From: Oscillospiraceae bacterium
GTDB lineage: Bacteria; Bacillota; Clostridia; Oscillospirales; CAG-382
Length of the DNA: 64,000 nt
NCBI GenBank assembly: GCA_015064955.1
Contig: SVRD01000001.1
Location: forward strand, 1-64,000
Direction of reading: 5' to 3'
The notes under the pieces were generated by a model that worked only from the letters and a program-made list of their open reading frames with translations, was not told where the DNA came from and did no database searches. Below are positions 7,690 to 16,954 of the stretch, in pieces; the first letter of the stretch is position 1; every line of letters begins with the position of its first letter. The translations under genes and the position numbers were made by a program.

Positions 7690-9018
7690 TTACTCGTTAT
7701 TCGGACTTATCGTTACCGTTTCGCCGCCGATTGCCGACGATTCTTCATCTATTATTATCTCAAACGCATCTGCGCTCGGTGCATCGGTCACGGCACGGCG
7801 CGATTCGTTCATCGGTACGCGGTAGATCACCCCGTCTATTACGCGGTAGAGATATGTATTGTGCCACATCGCGCCCTTTATGACAGTATTTGTCGGTGCG
7901 GCAATACCGCCCTCGTTACCGCTCTGGTCGATAGCGTTGACACGCTTGAATTCGGCATTCTTATTTCCGCCGTGTCCGACCGACGAGAAGATCGGGCTGA
8001 GGAAATTTTCGGGATCCTTCCAGCCGTATTTCTCTCGCATTTCGACCGACGACGGAAGAGTCGATTTTGCCACAACCTCGATCTGAAGCTGAAGCTTATC
8101 CTTTTCGGGCGAACAGACGATTATTCTCAACGTATCGCCGGGGAGATAGTAATATTCGGTATATCTCCAGTGATAATTCGCATAGCAGTTATTGCCGTTT
8201 GCTGTAACGGTATAAAGTCCGCCGTGGTCGTCATAGCTTCCGATATCCTGATCCTTGTCGGTTATATAGCGCCAGAACGGGCGGAAAACGATACTTCCCG
8301 TGCTGATCTTATTGCTTTTCGTATCGACAACACCGAGCGAGAACGACAGTCCGACGTCGGATTCGCTGCCCGCGTTGCCGCCGAGGTAGACCGAGGGGTT
8401 ATCCTTGCTCTTTGCCCACGGGTCAACGTCGAGGCTTTCATCGTGCTCGCCGTTATAGCGCGAGAGCTTTACCTCGGGCAGTGTCACCGTTGCCTCGATA
8501 CCGAGCCATTTATCCTTTGACGAAACGACCTTATGGTACCACGCGCCGCCGAAAACCTCGTGCGGTGCGGGATCGAGCTTCTCGCCCTCGATAACGCCGT
8601 CGTATATTTCATATTTTTCGAGCACGCTTGTCGAAGTAACGGTTATCATTTTCGTTTGCTCCTCTGCGCTGTTGCCTGCGCTGTCCTTTAGATTGTATTT
8701 CACGGTATATTCCCCCGCGACCGACGGATCAAATCCGCCGAGATCGACGGTGATCTTATCGGTTATATCGCCGTCAACGCTATCATAGCCCGAAACGCCG
8801 TCCATCACGTCGTATTCATCGCCCTGCTTTATGATCACGTTTTCGTTGCTTTTGGGGGTGATCCTTATTCTCGGCGGAACGGTATCGGGCGTATCGCCGG
8901 TCGCTTCAGACGATTCATCGTTTCCGCTTTCGGCTTCGCTTTCGCTTATCTCCTCCTTGCAGGCAAACAGCCCGAAGCAAAGAGAAATCGCAAGCATTAT
9001 TATCAAAAACCGTTTCAT
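7690..9018 (-). CDS. Lipoprotein with a DUF5011-like Ig domain
   Basis: 442 residues. A leader ends L-F-A-C, then an acidic Ser/Glu linker, then one Ig-like domain of the DUF5011/HYR type (about 50-130: D-S-V-D-G-D-I-T-D-K and G-E-Y-T-V-K-Y-N-L-K-D-S-A-G-N). The remaining 300 residues form a beta-rich domain with many Trp/Tyr that I do not recognise; it could be a carbohydrate-binding or lectin-like fold. The gene has AGGGG 8 bp upstream and lies 47 bp after the MFS gene and 52 bp before the isomerase. In this position it could capture a glycan for uptake and breakdown (inference). Confidence 0.75.
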   Translation of the reverse strand: MKRFLIIMLAISLCFGLFACKEEISESEAESGNDESSEATGDTPDTVPPRIRITPKSNENVIIKQGDEYDVMDGVSGYDSVDGDITDKITVDLGGFDPSVAGEYTVKYNLKDSAGNSAEEQTKMITVTSTSVLEKYEIYDGVIEGEKLDPAPHEVFGGAWYHKVVSSKDKWLGIEATVTLPEVKLSRYNGEHDESLDVDPWAKSKDNPSVYLGGNAGSESDVGLSFSLGVVDTKSNKISTGSIVFRPFWRYITDKDQDIGSYDDHGGLYTVTANGNNCYANYHWRYTEYYYLPGDTLRIIVCSPEKDKLQLQIEVVAKSTLPSSVEMREKYGWKDPENFLSPIFSSVGHGGNKNAEFKRVNAIDQSGNEGGIAAPTNTVIKGAMWHNTYLYRVIDGVIYRVPMNESRRAVTDAPSADAFEIIIDEESSAIGGETVTISPNNE

Positions 9019-9065
9019 AGCAAAATCCCCTTTTTATTTGATTATATCCGCTATTTACGCTTATG

Positions 9066-10232
9066 TCAACAATCGCTTTTTCTTTTTTGGACAGCTATGC
9101 CGCCGCATATCAGCATCAAGACGACAATCGCCAGAAAGCAAGGAAACAGACCGACACCGAACCGCTCGGCGAAAAAGCCGAACACGACCGGCGAAAGCAT
9201 TATTCCGAGGCTGGCAAACGCCATTTGAGTGCCGATGATCGACTGCGAAACGCTTCTGCCGAACAGCTTCGGGGTGAGATGCATAAGATTCGGATAGATC
9301 GGGCTGACTCCGAGCCCGACAAGGAAAAGACCGATTCCCGCCGTATATCCAAGCGGCAAAAGCAACACCGCAACAGCCAAAGCAAGCGTTATTTCGCCGA
9401 AAAGCATAATTCTTTTGCAGGAAAGCTTTATCGAAAGCAGTCCCGAAAGCAGCCGTCCGAGCGCGATGCCGAGATAGTAAAGAGTGACCGTTCTCGCCGC
9501 GAGCTCTACCGCCATTCCCTTTTGCTCGACAAGAAAGGTGCTTCCCCAAGCGCCGCACACCGCCTCCACCGCGCAGGAGGCGAAAAACATTGTCCACACG
9601 GCAGGCAATCGCTTTATCCCGAGCATTTCTCTGAATTTCAGTGTGACAGGTGCTTCCTCGGGCTCGCGCTCGAGTGTTTTTTTGCGGTGCAATCTCCATA
9701 GCGGGAGCGACAAAACGACGCACACCGCGATAAGCATCTGCAAGAGAGCAACGGTTTTGTAACCGCCGCGCCAGGAATCGCCCGACCCGAGCGCGAACGA
9801 CAAAAGATAAGGGCTTATCGTCACGCCGACGCCGTAAAAACAATGCAGCAGATTCATCTGCATCGCATTATAATACAGCGCGATATAATTATTGAGCGCA
9901 GAATCGATAGCGCCGCCGCCAAACCCGAGAGGAACAGCCAGAAGAACGATAAATCCGAAATTTCCGCTCAGCGAGATCGCAAAAAGCGAAAAAACGGTTA
10001 TCACGGTGCTGACCGCGGTAACGGTATATGTGCCGAAGCGGTTGATTATCCTGCCGCTGACAAGACTCGAAAGAAAGGTGCAAAACGATGTCGTGAGCGT
10101 AACGAAGCTCGCATAGGAAACCGGCAACGCGAACTCGCCGTAGATCGCCGGCCACGCCGCGCCGAAGATCGAATCGGGTATGCCGAGCCCGATAAACGCG
10201 ATATAGATTATGATAAGCAAAAAGGTTGCCAA
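9066..10232 (-). CDS. MFS transporter
   Basis: 388 residues with about 12 hydrophobic segments and no large soluble part, consistent with a major facilitator superfamily permease. The loop between helices 2 and 3 reads G-R-I-I-N-R-F-G-T, the family's G-x-x-x-D/N-R-x-G motif, and the equivalent after helix 8 is present in weaker form. The start is TTG at 10232, 7 bp after GGAGG. Overall it resembles fucose/galactoside-type permeases, but the substrate is open. It is the first gene of an operon with a lipoprotein, a TIM-barrel isomerase and a YdcF protein. A minus-strand TATAAT (10273-10268) lies 36 bp upstream. Confidence 0.85.
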   Translation of the reverse strand: MATFLLIIIYIAFIGLGIPDSIFGAAWPAIYGEFALPVSYASFVTLTTSFCTFLSSLVSGRIINRFGTYTVTAVSTVITVFSLFAISLSGNFGFIVLLAVPLGFGGGAIDSALNNYIALYYNAMQMNLLHCFYGVGVTISPYLLSFALGSGDSWRGGYKTVALLQMLIAVCVVLSLPLWRLHRKKTLEREPEEAPVTLKFREMLGIKRLPAVWTMFFASCAVEAVCGAWGSTFLVEQKGMAVELAARTVTLYYLGIALGRLLSGLLSIKLSCKRIMLFGEITLALAVAVLLLPLGYTAGIGLFLVGLGVSPIYPNLMHLTPKLFGRSVSQSIIGTQMAFASLGIMLSPVVFGFFAERFGVGLFPCFLAIVVLMLICGGIAVQKRKSDC

Positions 10233-10311
10233 ATCAGTGCCTCCGATAATAACTTTTGAACATCTGAATTATAGCACGCTTTCCCGATAAATGAAACCCT
10301 TTTTTGTCATT

Positions 10312-10828
10312 TCTTCTCCGCCCAAGCTTTTAAAAAAGCTTGGCAAAAATTTTCAGTTCCCGCGTTGGAGGTTGTTTTTGCTTGTATCGCCCTCTCCGCG
10401 AGGGCGTTATGTTCTTTTTAAAAAAATATCGGCGGGAGACAAGCCCCCGCCATACTAGCACTTTTCACTTTTCACTCTTCACTTTTCACTCTTCACTTTT
10501 CAATGACAATCCCTCCGTCACGGCTTGCGCCGTGCCACCTCCCTTTACACAAGGGAGGCTCACCGCGAGTTTTCGCATCTCGTGTGGTACCCTCATCGCG
10601 CAAGCGATTTCGATGAAAAATCCCATAAAAATCGGCGACATGTGCGTCGATTTTTATACCTTAGAACATCGCGAGTGTCGAGCAAAGCGAGGCGCGAGGC
10701 GCGAGCGCACGATGTTCACAAAACCCGATTAAAATCGTGAGATTTTAATCGAGAGCGTCAGCGACCAAAACCCGATTAAAATCGCAAGATTTTAATCGAG
10801 AGCGAAGCGACTCGAGAGCGAAGCTCTA
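10312..10828. repeat. Mosaic hairpin repeat block 2
   Basis: Same modules as block 1, in the same order but shorter: the CCCGCGTTGG...CCGCGAGGG module (10360-10412), CTTTTCACTCTTCAC tandem repeats (10459-10502), the 55-bp module (10507-10561), the GCGATTTCGATGA / ATAAAAATCG part (10598-10660), then two AAAATC-GTGA/GCAA-GATTTT palindromes with GAGAGCGnnAGCGAC tails (10727-10812). It ends directly at the stop codon of the solute-binding protein. Confidence 0.85.
10507..10561 (+). repeat. 55-bp double-hairpin module, copy 2
   Basis: Same sequence and hairpins as at 4865-4919. Confidence 0.9.
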
Positions 10829-12364
10829 TCATTCATGTTTTTTATAGAAATCAATAGTCTTTTGAAGCGCGGTCTCGGCGGCATCCTTCTTCGCTTCAAA
10901 CTGCGAAGCAAAGGTGCCGTAATTCAATTTCGCCATATTCTGAAGCAATATATCAAGCTCGCCCCACTGATAAACCATACCGATATCGCAGGCACGGTTG
11001 GGGAGGATATAGTTGTTGATCATATCGGCGGAATCGTCGTCGCGCGTTTTCATATAAGAAAGCACGGTTTCCTGATAGTCCTTTGCAACAGTGTTCTTCG
11101 ATGCCGCGCCGAGCACGTTGAGTGCGTCGACTGTCATATTGAGCTTTTCGCCGACAACGGTTATCGGAATCGCGAAGCAGGTCGAGCCCCAAGGGTTAAC
11201 GAGCGAGAAGTAATTTTCCTGCGCTTCGTTGAATTTGGGCTCGGGAACGACGCCGAAGTGGTCCTCCATATCGCCGAGTCTTGCAACAGTACCGACAACG
11301 TCGTTGAAGAACAGTGCTCTGCCGTCGATAAACGCACCGCGGGTAAGGTCGACAGGCGAGCTGGTGACGTTGAAATAATCGTTTGCCGAAACGTAATAGC
11401 CCTCGCCCTGAACAAAGTCCTGAAGGCTGTCCATAACCTTACTGCTGCGCTCGTTATACATTGTTATAGTCGGGTATCCGTCGCCGTCGGCGCTTGCGAT
11501 CTTTTCGCCCGAGCCGAAGAAAATAGCCCACATATCGTCAAACTGACCGCTCCAGCCGTATTCGTCGCTGTAATCGACCTTGCCGTCGTTGGTGATATCC
11601 TTGCCCATAGATCTTGCCGCCTCGAAAACGAGATCGTGGGTCCATTTGCCCGCGCGGACAAGCTCATAAGGATTACCGCCGTATTTTTCGGTCAAGCCGT
11701 TTTTGTTCCAAAGCTCATAGTTAAAGAAGAGCGACGCAGTATTCGCCTTGTTGACAAGTCCGATATCGCCGATGCTGAAATAGAGCTGGCCCGCATAGGT
11801 CATACTCTTGTTAAAGTCCTGATTCCACCAGGGAGCGTCGATCTGAAGGTTTTCGAGCGAGAGAAGGTTGTAAAGCACGTCCTCTACCGCGAGTGTCGCG
11901 CCGTCGTAAAGGCAGGGCACGACGACCTGATAGTCCTCCGACGAGGCGAGTGCATCACGAAGGATAGTCTGGCACATTTCGCCGTTTTTCCAATTCGGGC
12001 TGTAAAGCTGAATCTCCTCAAGAGTTACGCCGAGCTCGGTTTCGAGTATTTCTGCACGTCTTTTCAGATCGTCATTGATTATCTGAGGATAGGTCTGAAG
12101 CGCGCCCGACTCATAGGTTTCGATATTGGGAAGAATTTCCGATTCGTAAACAGGGCCTCCGCCGCAGGTGAGGAAGGTGATCGTTTCGCCGTCATAGCGT
12201 CGTCCGCCGGTATCGGCAACGTATTCGCCCTTTTCGTTCTGAAATTCGCTGCCGCCGCTGACCGATTCGCTCACTCCCGAGCTTTCTTCGTTTCCGCCGC
12301 AGGCAACAAGCATAGCGCTTATAAGAAATATCGCAAGCAACAATGAAATAATCTTTGTTTTCAT
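10829..12364 (-). CDS. ABC transporter substrate-binding lipoprotein (family 1), orphan
   Basis: 511 residues. Leader ending L-V-A-C-G-G, Ser/Glu linker, then a large two-lobed extracellular solute-binding protein with the usual N-terminal strand (R-Y-D-G-E-T-I-T-F-L-T) and a long middle section rich in aromatic residues (P-W-W-N-Q-D-F, G-R-A-L-F-F-N-D). The size fits oligosaccharide or peptide binding proteins. No permease or ATPase gene adjoins it; the neighbouring nucleoside ABC genes have their own binding protein and are separated by a terminator. It probably works with membrane components encoded elsewhere. Confidence 0.85.
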   Translation of the reverse strand: MKTKIISLLLAIFLISAMLVACGGNEESSGVSESVSGGSEFQNEKGEYVADTGGRRYDGETITFLTCGGGPVYESEILPNIETYESGALQTYPQIINDDLKRRAEILETELGVTLEEIQLYSPNWKNGEMCQTILRDALASSEDYQVVVPCLYDGATLAVEDVLYNLLSLENLQIDAPWWNQDFNKSMTYAGQLYFSIGDIGLVNKANTASLFFNYELWNKNGLTEKYGGNPYELVRAGKWTHDLVFEAARSMGKDITNDGKVDYSDEYGWSGQFDDMWAIFFGSGEKIASADGDGYPTITMYNERSSKVMDSLQDFVQGEGYYVSANDYFNVTSSPVDLTRGAFIDGRALFFNDVVGTVARLGDMEDHFGVVPEPKFNEAQENYFSLVNPWGSTCFAIPITVVGEKLNMTVDALNVLGAASKNTVAKDYQETVLSYMKTRDDDSADMINNYILPNRACDIGMVYQWGELDILLQNMAKLNYGTFASQFEAKKDAAETALQKTIDFYKKHE

Positions 12365-12391
12365 ATTCTCCTCCGATTTATTTATTTAACC

Positions 12392-12420
12392 TATACTACC
12401 ACAATCCGCCCCCTTTTTCA
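12392..12420 (-). promoter_or_regulatory. Promoter of the orphan binding protein
   Basis: Minus strand TTGAAA (12420-12415), 17-bp spacer, TAGTAT (12397-12392), about 28 bp upstream of the start codon. Confidence 0.7.
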
Positions 12421-12457
12421 AGTGCGTATTGAATATTGCCGACATTACAGCAAAAAA

Positions 12458-12513
12458 CAAGCTTCCCTGTTGGGCGATGCGTCATAGTGATAAATCGCCC
12501 TTCGAGAAGCTTG
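12458..12513 (-). terminator. Terminator of the nucleoside ABC operon
   Basis: Two-tiered minus-strand hairpin: outer arms CAAGCTTC/GAAGCTTG, inner arms GGGCGAT/ATCGCCC, followed by TTTTTTG. Confidence 0.8.
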
Positions 12514-12525
12514 GCTTTTTGAATT

Positions 12526-13521
12526 TTAGCGGTCCTCGCGGAAATAGTTCTGACCCAATGCGGCAGGCAGACCGCTGCTTCCCCGCTTGTTTCTTATCGA
12601 GGTTACGACAAGAACGATCGCGGTGATAATAAAGGGGAGAGCCTGATACATCTGAGTCGGGATATCGGCAAGCCAGCCGAGGAAATCGGGGAATGCCGCC
12701 GCGATACTTGTGCCCGACACGCGCAGAGTGTTGAAAAATCCGAAAATAAAGGTGCCGAGTATTGCGATAGCGGGGCTCCAGTTCGCAAAGATAACCAATG
12801 CGACCGCTATCCAGCCGTAGCCGTTGATCCAACAGCTCGAGTTGAACGAGCCCGACATATTAAGACCCATATAATAGCCGCCGATACCCATAATTCCGCA
12901 GCCGATGCAGATATGGATATACTTCATACGCTTTACGTTTATACCGACCGAATCGGCAGAAGCGGGGTTTTCGCCGATAGCGCGGAGTCTGAGACCGAAG
13001 GTGGTGTGCTTGAGATACCACCAAACCGCGATTGCGATAACGATGCCGAGATAAACGAGAAGATTATGGGAGAAAAGTCCCTTGCCGATAAGCGGAATAT
13101 CCGAAAGAAGCGGGATATTTATATCGGCAAAGCCCTCTTTTACGTTTGCGTAATCAGCCATTACCGGCCAGCCCGTCGACTTCACGCTGTTGCCGACGAA
13201 GAAATAGATACCCAAGCCGAACGTGGTGAGAGTAAGACCGGTGATATTCTGGTTTGCCTGAAGCGAAACGGTAAGCGCGGCAAAGAGAAGACCGAACAGC
13301 GCGCCCGCAAGAAAGGCAACGAGAATTCCGACACCCAAGCTGTTCGCATAGCAGCCGAAGATATAGCCGAATATCGCGCCGACAGCCATAGTACCCTCGA
13401 CACCGAGGTTAAGGCTGCCCGATTTTTCGACCAGGATCTCGCCGACGGTGCCGTAAAGGAGAGGAATATTGAATACGATGATATTGTAAATGAATGAGGT
13501 TATGACACCGAGCTTATCCAT
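12526..13521 (-). CDS. ABC transporter permease, nucleoside (BMP) type, subunit 2
   Basis: 331 residues with eight to nine hydrophobic segments, of the branched-chain-amino-acid-like permease fold used by BMP nucleoside transporters (YufQ/NupQ-like). The motifs G-E-I-L-V-E-K-S-G-S-L-N-L-G-V-E-G and L-R-A-I-G-E-N-P-A-S-A-D are characteristic of this subunit. It overlaps the upstream permease gene by 8 bp and is the last gene of the operon; it would form the membrane channel as a heterodimer with that protein. Confidence 0.9.
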   Translation of the reverse strand: MDKLGVITSFIYNIIVFNIPLLYGTVGEILVEKSGSLNLGVEGTMAVGAIFGYIFGCYANSLGVGILVAFLAGALFGLLFAALTVSLQANQNITGLTLTTFGLGIYFFVGNSVKSTGWPVMADYANVKEGFADINIPLLSDIPLIGKGLFSHNLLVYLGIVIAIAVWWYLKHTTFGLRLRAIGENPASADSVGINVKRMKYIHICIGCGIMGIGGYYMGLNMSGSFNSSCWINGYGWIAVALVIFANWSPAIAILGTFIFGFFNTLRVSGTSIAAAFPDFLGWLADIPTQMYQALPFIITAIVLVVTSIRNKRGSSGLPAALGQNYFREDR

Positions 13522-14626
13522 TATTCTTTTCTCCTTTCTTTACACGTACCAAGCGGAAGCGAATGAAGAAGTCCGCCGCAAGAACGAGGAACAGAATTAT
13601 GCCCTGAAGCATATTTGCAAAGCTTGAATCGACCTGTGCAAAGGTTGCCGCCGCAACAGTCGAGCCGTGCTGAAGCACGCAAATAAGCGCAGACACGATG
13701 AATATCATACCCGTGTTGAGCTGTGCAAGCCAGGCAACGATGATACCCGTCCAGCCCACGTCGTCGGTTATCGCGGTGGAAAGAACGCCCGCCGTGCCGA
13801 CCTTGAACGCCGCCGCAAGACCGATGAGCGCCGCCGAAAGAAATACGGTACGCAAAACGATCTTGTTTACCTTCATACCCGCATACTTCGCGGTGCCCGC
13901 GGAGTCGCCGATAACGCCTATTTCATAGCCGTGCTTGGTGTGCTTGAGATAGATATAAATAAGCACGCCGATGATAAGTGTCAGGATAAAGCAGATATTG
14001 AGCTCGAACTTTTCGCCGATCTTGATAGTCGGGAAAGCAACGGTCTCCGAAAAATTAACAAACACGGGGCGCGAGGAGGTTTCCTGGAGGAACAAATTCC
14101 AATCCGACTTGGTTTCGCCGATAAAGTAAAGCACGTAAAGCGCGATATAGTTCATCATCAGCGTCATAAGTGTTTCGTTTGTGCCGAATTTGACTTTTAA
14201 AAAGCCTGCGAGAAGCCCATAAAGTCCCGCAATTATCATCGCGGTGACGCACATAAGGATAAGGGTGAGCCAAACGGGGAGAGTTGCGCCGAATTTGAGC
14301 GCGATATATCCCGCCGAGATAGAGCCCATTATAAACTGACCCTCGCCGCCGATATTCCAGAATTTCATCTTAAACGCAAGCGAAAGCGCGATCGAAGTGA
14401 GAACGAGCGGCAAAAATTCCTTGATATAGTTCATATAGGTCTTATAGGCAATACGGTTGCCGACAGTACCCATTGTAAAAAGCTGATAGTAATAATCGAC
14501 AGGGTCAACACCGATGGCGAGCAAAATCACGGCACCGATAATCAATGCCGCAACGACCGCCGCGAGATAAGCGAGAGCGCGCTTCCACAAAGGCCAGCTG
14601 TCGCGCTTGACTACATGGAATCTCAT
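13514..14626 (-). CDS. ABC transporter permease, nucleoside (BMP) type, subunit 1
   Basis: 370 residues with about nine hydrophobic segments; YufP/NupP-like. Family signatures are K-M-K-F-W-N-I-G-G-E-G-Q and the cytoplasmic-loop G-V-I-G-D-S-A-G-T-A-K-Y-A-G. The start overlaps the ATPase stop by 4 bp. In characterised relatives this protein, the second permease, one ATPase and a BMP lipoprotein import nucleosides. Confidence 0.9.
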   Translation of the reverse strand: MRFHVVKRDSWPLWKRALAYLAAVVAALIIGAVILLAIGVDPVDYYYQLFTMGTVGNRIAYKTYMNYIKEFLPLVLTSIALSLAFKMKFWNIGGEGQFIMGSISAGYIALKFGATLPVWLTLILMCVTAMIIAGLYGLLAGFLKVKFGTNETLMTLMMNYIALYVLYFIGETKSDWNLFLQETSSRPVFVNFSETVAFPTIKIGEKFELNICFILTLIIGVLIYIYLKHTKHGYEIGVIGDSAGTAKYAGMKVNKIVLRTVFLSAALIGLAAAFKVGTAGVLSTAITDDVGWTGIIVAWLAQLNTGMIFIVSALICVLQHGSTVAAATFAQVDSSFANMLQGIILFLVLAADFFIRFRLVRVKKGEKNNG

Positions 14627-16227
14627 TCTTTACCCTCCTTCTCCCCGTCGCCGCCGTCGGACTCGTTTTCAAACAGAGTATCCTTTGCGATGCCTGCGGG
14701 CTTGTCTGCATATTTTTCGCTGAGGTCGAGTGCGCCCGTCATCATCAGACCGAGCTCCTCTTTGTTTGTCTTGTGTGCGTGAACGACACCCATCACCTTG
14801 CCGTGACAGAGCACCATTATCTTGTCGCACAGTGCGATCATAACGTCGAGATCCTCACCGACAAACAGAATTCCGACGCCGTCGGTCTTTTGCTTGTTCA
14901 AAATATTATAGATCATATACGACGAGTTGATATCCAATCCGCGAACGGGATATGCGGTGACGATAACGTTCGGGCCGGCTTTGATCTCGCGGCCGAGCAA
15001 TACCTTTTGCACGTTACCGCCCGAAAGACGTCTTACCGGAGTTTCTGCCGAGGGGGTCGCCACCTCGAGCTCGGTTATAACTCTTTCGGCATCGGCTCTG
15101 CCCGTCTTTCTGTCGACAAACGGACCCTTGCTGTCGCGGTATTTTTTGAGAAGCATATTGTCGATTATCGACATCGAGGGGGCAAGACCCATACCGAGTC
15201 TGTCCTCGGGGATAAACGACATCGAAATACCCTTTTCGAGTATCGCCTTGGGCGAAAGACCGACAATGTTGTCGCCCTTGTGGATCATCTGACCCGAAAC
15301 GATGGGACGCAAGCCCGCGATCGCCTCGCAAAGCTCCTTCTGACCGCACCCTGCGATACCCGCAACACCCAATATCTCGCCGCCGCGGATATAGAAGCTG
15401 ACGTTATCAATAGCGGTCGCGCCCTCGTCGTTGTTTATCGTAAGATCGCGCACCTCGAGCAAGGGACGGGTTGTTTCGACAGTCGGACGGTCGATATTGA
15501 GGTCGACCTTTCTGCCCACCATCCATTCGGTGAGCTCCTGCTCGCTGGTTTCGCTTGTGTTTACCGTGGTGATATATTCACCCTTTCGCATTATCGCAAC
15601 TCGGTCGGAGATCTCCATAACCTCGTTGAGCTTGTGGGTGATGATAATTATTGCGTGGCCCTCTTCCTTCATTTTGCGGAGCACGCCGAAGAGCTTTTCG
15701 ATTTCCTGAACGGTGAGAACGGCGGTCGGCTCGTCGAGAATAATTATCTTCGCGCCGTAATAAAGCACCTTGATGATCTCGAGCGTCTGCTTTTCGGAGA
15801 CCGCCATATTATAGACCTTTTTGGTCGGATCGAGCTCAAACCCGAATTTTTTCGTTATTTCGTCGATCTCGTTATAGCGTTTTTTGCTCAGCGCAAAGCC
15901 CGCCTTTTCCTTGCCCATCCAGATATTATCCGCCGCGGAAAAGACGTCGACAAGCTTGAAATGCTGGTGCACCATACCGATACCGAGCTTTTTGGAATCC
16001 TCCGGCGAGTCGATGGCAACCTCCTTGCCGTCAACGAAAATACTGCCGCTGTCGGGCTTGTAAATACCCGAAAGCATATTCATCAAAGTGGTCTTGCCCG
16101 AGCCGTTTTCGCCGAGCAGTGCAAGGATCTCACCGTTCTTTACGGCAAGGTCGACGTTTTTGTTTGCGACGATGCTGCCGAAGGTTTTGGTGATTCCTTT
16201 CATTTCAATAGCGTATTGTTCCGCCAT
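14623..16227 (-). CDS. ABC transporter ATPase, nucleoside (BMP) type, double cassette
   Basis: 534 residues with two nucleotide-binding domains in tandem, as in sugar and nucleoside importers. Domain 1 has Walker A G-E-N-G-S-G-K-T-T and Walker B I-I-L-D-E-P-T-A-V-L, with a weak signature. Domain 2 has a degenerate Walker A (G-I-A-G-C-G-Q-K-E), an intact signature L-S-G-G-N-V-Q-K, and Tyr-Pro-Val where Walker B acid would be, so only one site is likely to hydrolyse ATP efficiently, which is normal for this family. GAGGAT lies upstream of the start. It opens the permease operon; its binding protein is 1 kb upstream across a repeat block. Confidence 0.92.
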   Translation of the reverse strand: MAEQYAIEMKGITKTFGSIVANKNVDLAVKNGEILALLGENGSGKTTLMNMLSGIYKPDSGSIFVDGKEVAIDSPEDSKKLGIGMVHQHFKLVDVFSAADNIWMGKEKAGFALSKKRYNEIDEITKKFGFELDPTKKVYNMAVSEKQTLEIIKVLYYGAKIIILDEPTAVLTVQEIEKLFGVLRKMKEEGHAIIIITHKLNEVMEISDRVAIMRKGEYITTVNTSETSEQELTEWMVGRKVDLNIDRPTVETTRPLLEVRDLTINNDEGATAIDNVSFYIRGGEILGVAGIAGCGQKELCEAIAGLRPIVSGQMIHKGDNIVGLSPKAILEKGISMSFIPEDRLGMGLAPSMSIIDNMLLKKYRDSKGPFVDRKTGRADAERVITELEVATPSAETPVRRLSGGNVQKVLLGREIKAGPNVIVTAYPVRGLDINSSYMIYNILNKQKTDGVGILFVGEDLDVMIALCDKIMVLCHGKVMGVVHAHKTNKEELGLMMTGALDLSEKYADKPAGIAKDTLFENESDGGDGEKEGKE

Positions 16228-16299
16228 GAAGATCCTCCTTAATGCCTGTTGCGCGTTTTACCGCGCCACCGAATTTAAGATTTCAAAGCAATATACAAA

Positions 16300-16315
16300 A
16301 TACAATTATTTGTAT
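16300..16315. promoter_or_regulatory. Dyad upstream of the nucleoside ABC operon
   Basis: ATACAA-TTAT-TTGTAT, 6-bp arms, about 75 bp upstream of the ATPase start in AT-rich DNA. It could be an operator for a nucleoside-responsive regulator; no purine-riboswitch core was found here. Confidence 0.35.
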
Positions 16316-16469
16316 CCTCTATAACACCCTGAAAACACGTGAAATCTAATGTAAATGGAGATTTTCGCGATGCGGAAATCCTCCGCACCTCTTCACTTTT
16401 CACTCTTCACTCTTCACTTTTCACTTTTCACTCTTCACTTTTCACTTTTCACTCTTCACTTTTCAATGA

Positions 16470-16524
16470 CAATCCCTCCGTCACGGCTTGCGCCGTGCCA
16501 CCTCCCTTTACACAAGGGAGGCTC
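16470..16524 (+). repeat. 55-bp double-hairpin module, copy 3
   Basis: Same sequence and hairpins as at 4865-4919. Confidence 0.9.
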
Positions 16525-16899
16525 AACGCGAGCAATCTATACAATAAAAATCCATATTTTTCAAGGACAGGCGCCTTGAAAAATATACCTTAGGGCGTTG
16601 CGAGTGTCGAGCAAAGCGAGGCGCGAGGCGCGAGCGCACAACGCTCACGAAGAACGGGGAAAATTCGAAGAATTTTTCACGAGAGCGCAAGCGAATCCGA
16701 TAAAAATCTATATTTTTCAAGGACATGCGCCTTGAAAAATATACCTTAGAGCGTTGCGAGTGTCGAGCAAAGCGAGGCGCACGTGTTACGGGGTCCCCGA
16801 AAATCGCAAGATTTTTGGGGTATATAGGCGCGAGCGCACAACGCTCACAAAAAACGGGGAAAATTCGAAGAATTTTTCACGAGAGCGATAGCGACTTTA

Positions 16900-16954
16900 C
16901 AATCCCTCCGTCACGGCTTGCGCCGTGCCACCTCCCTTTACACAAGGGAGGCTC
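16900..16954 (+). repeat. 55-bp double-hairpin module, copy 4
   Basis: Same sequence as at 4865-4919, but without the TTCACTTTTCA tandem repeat in front of it. Confidence 0.9.
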
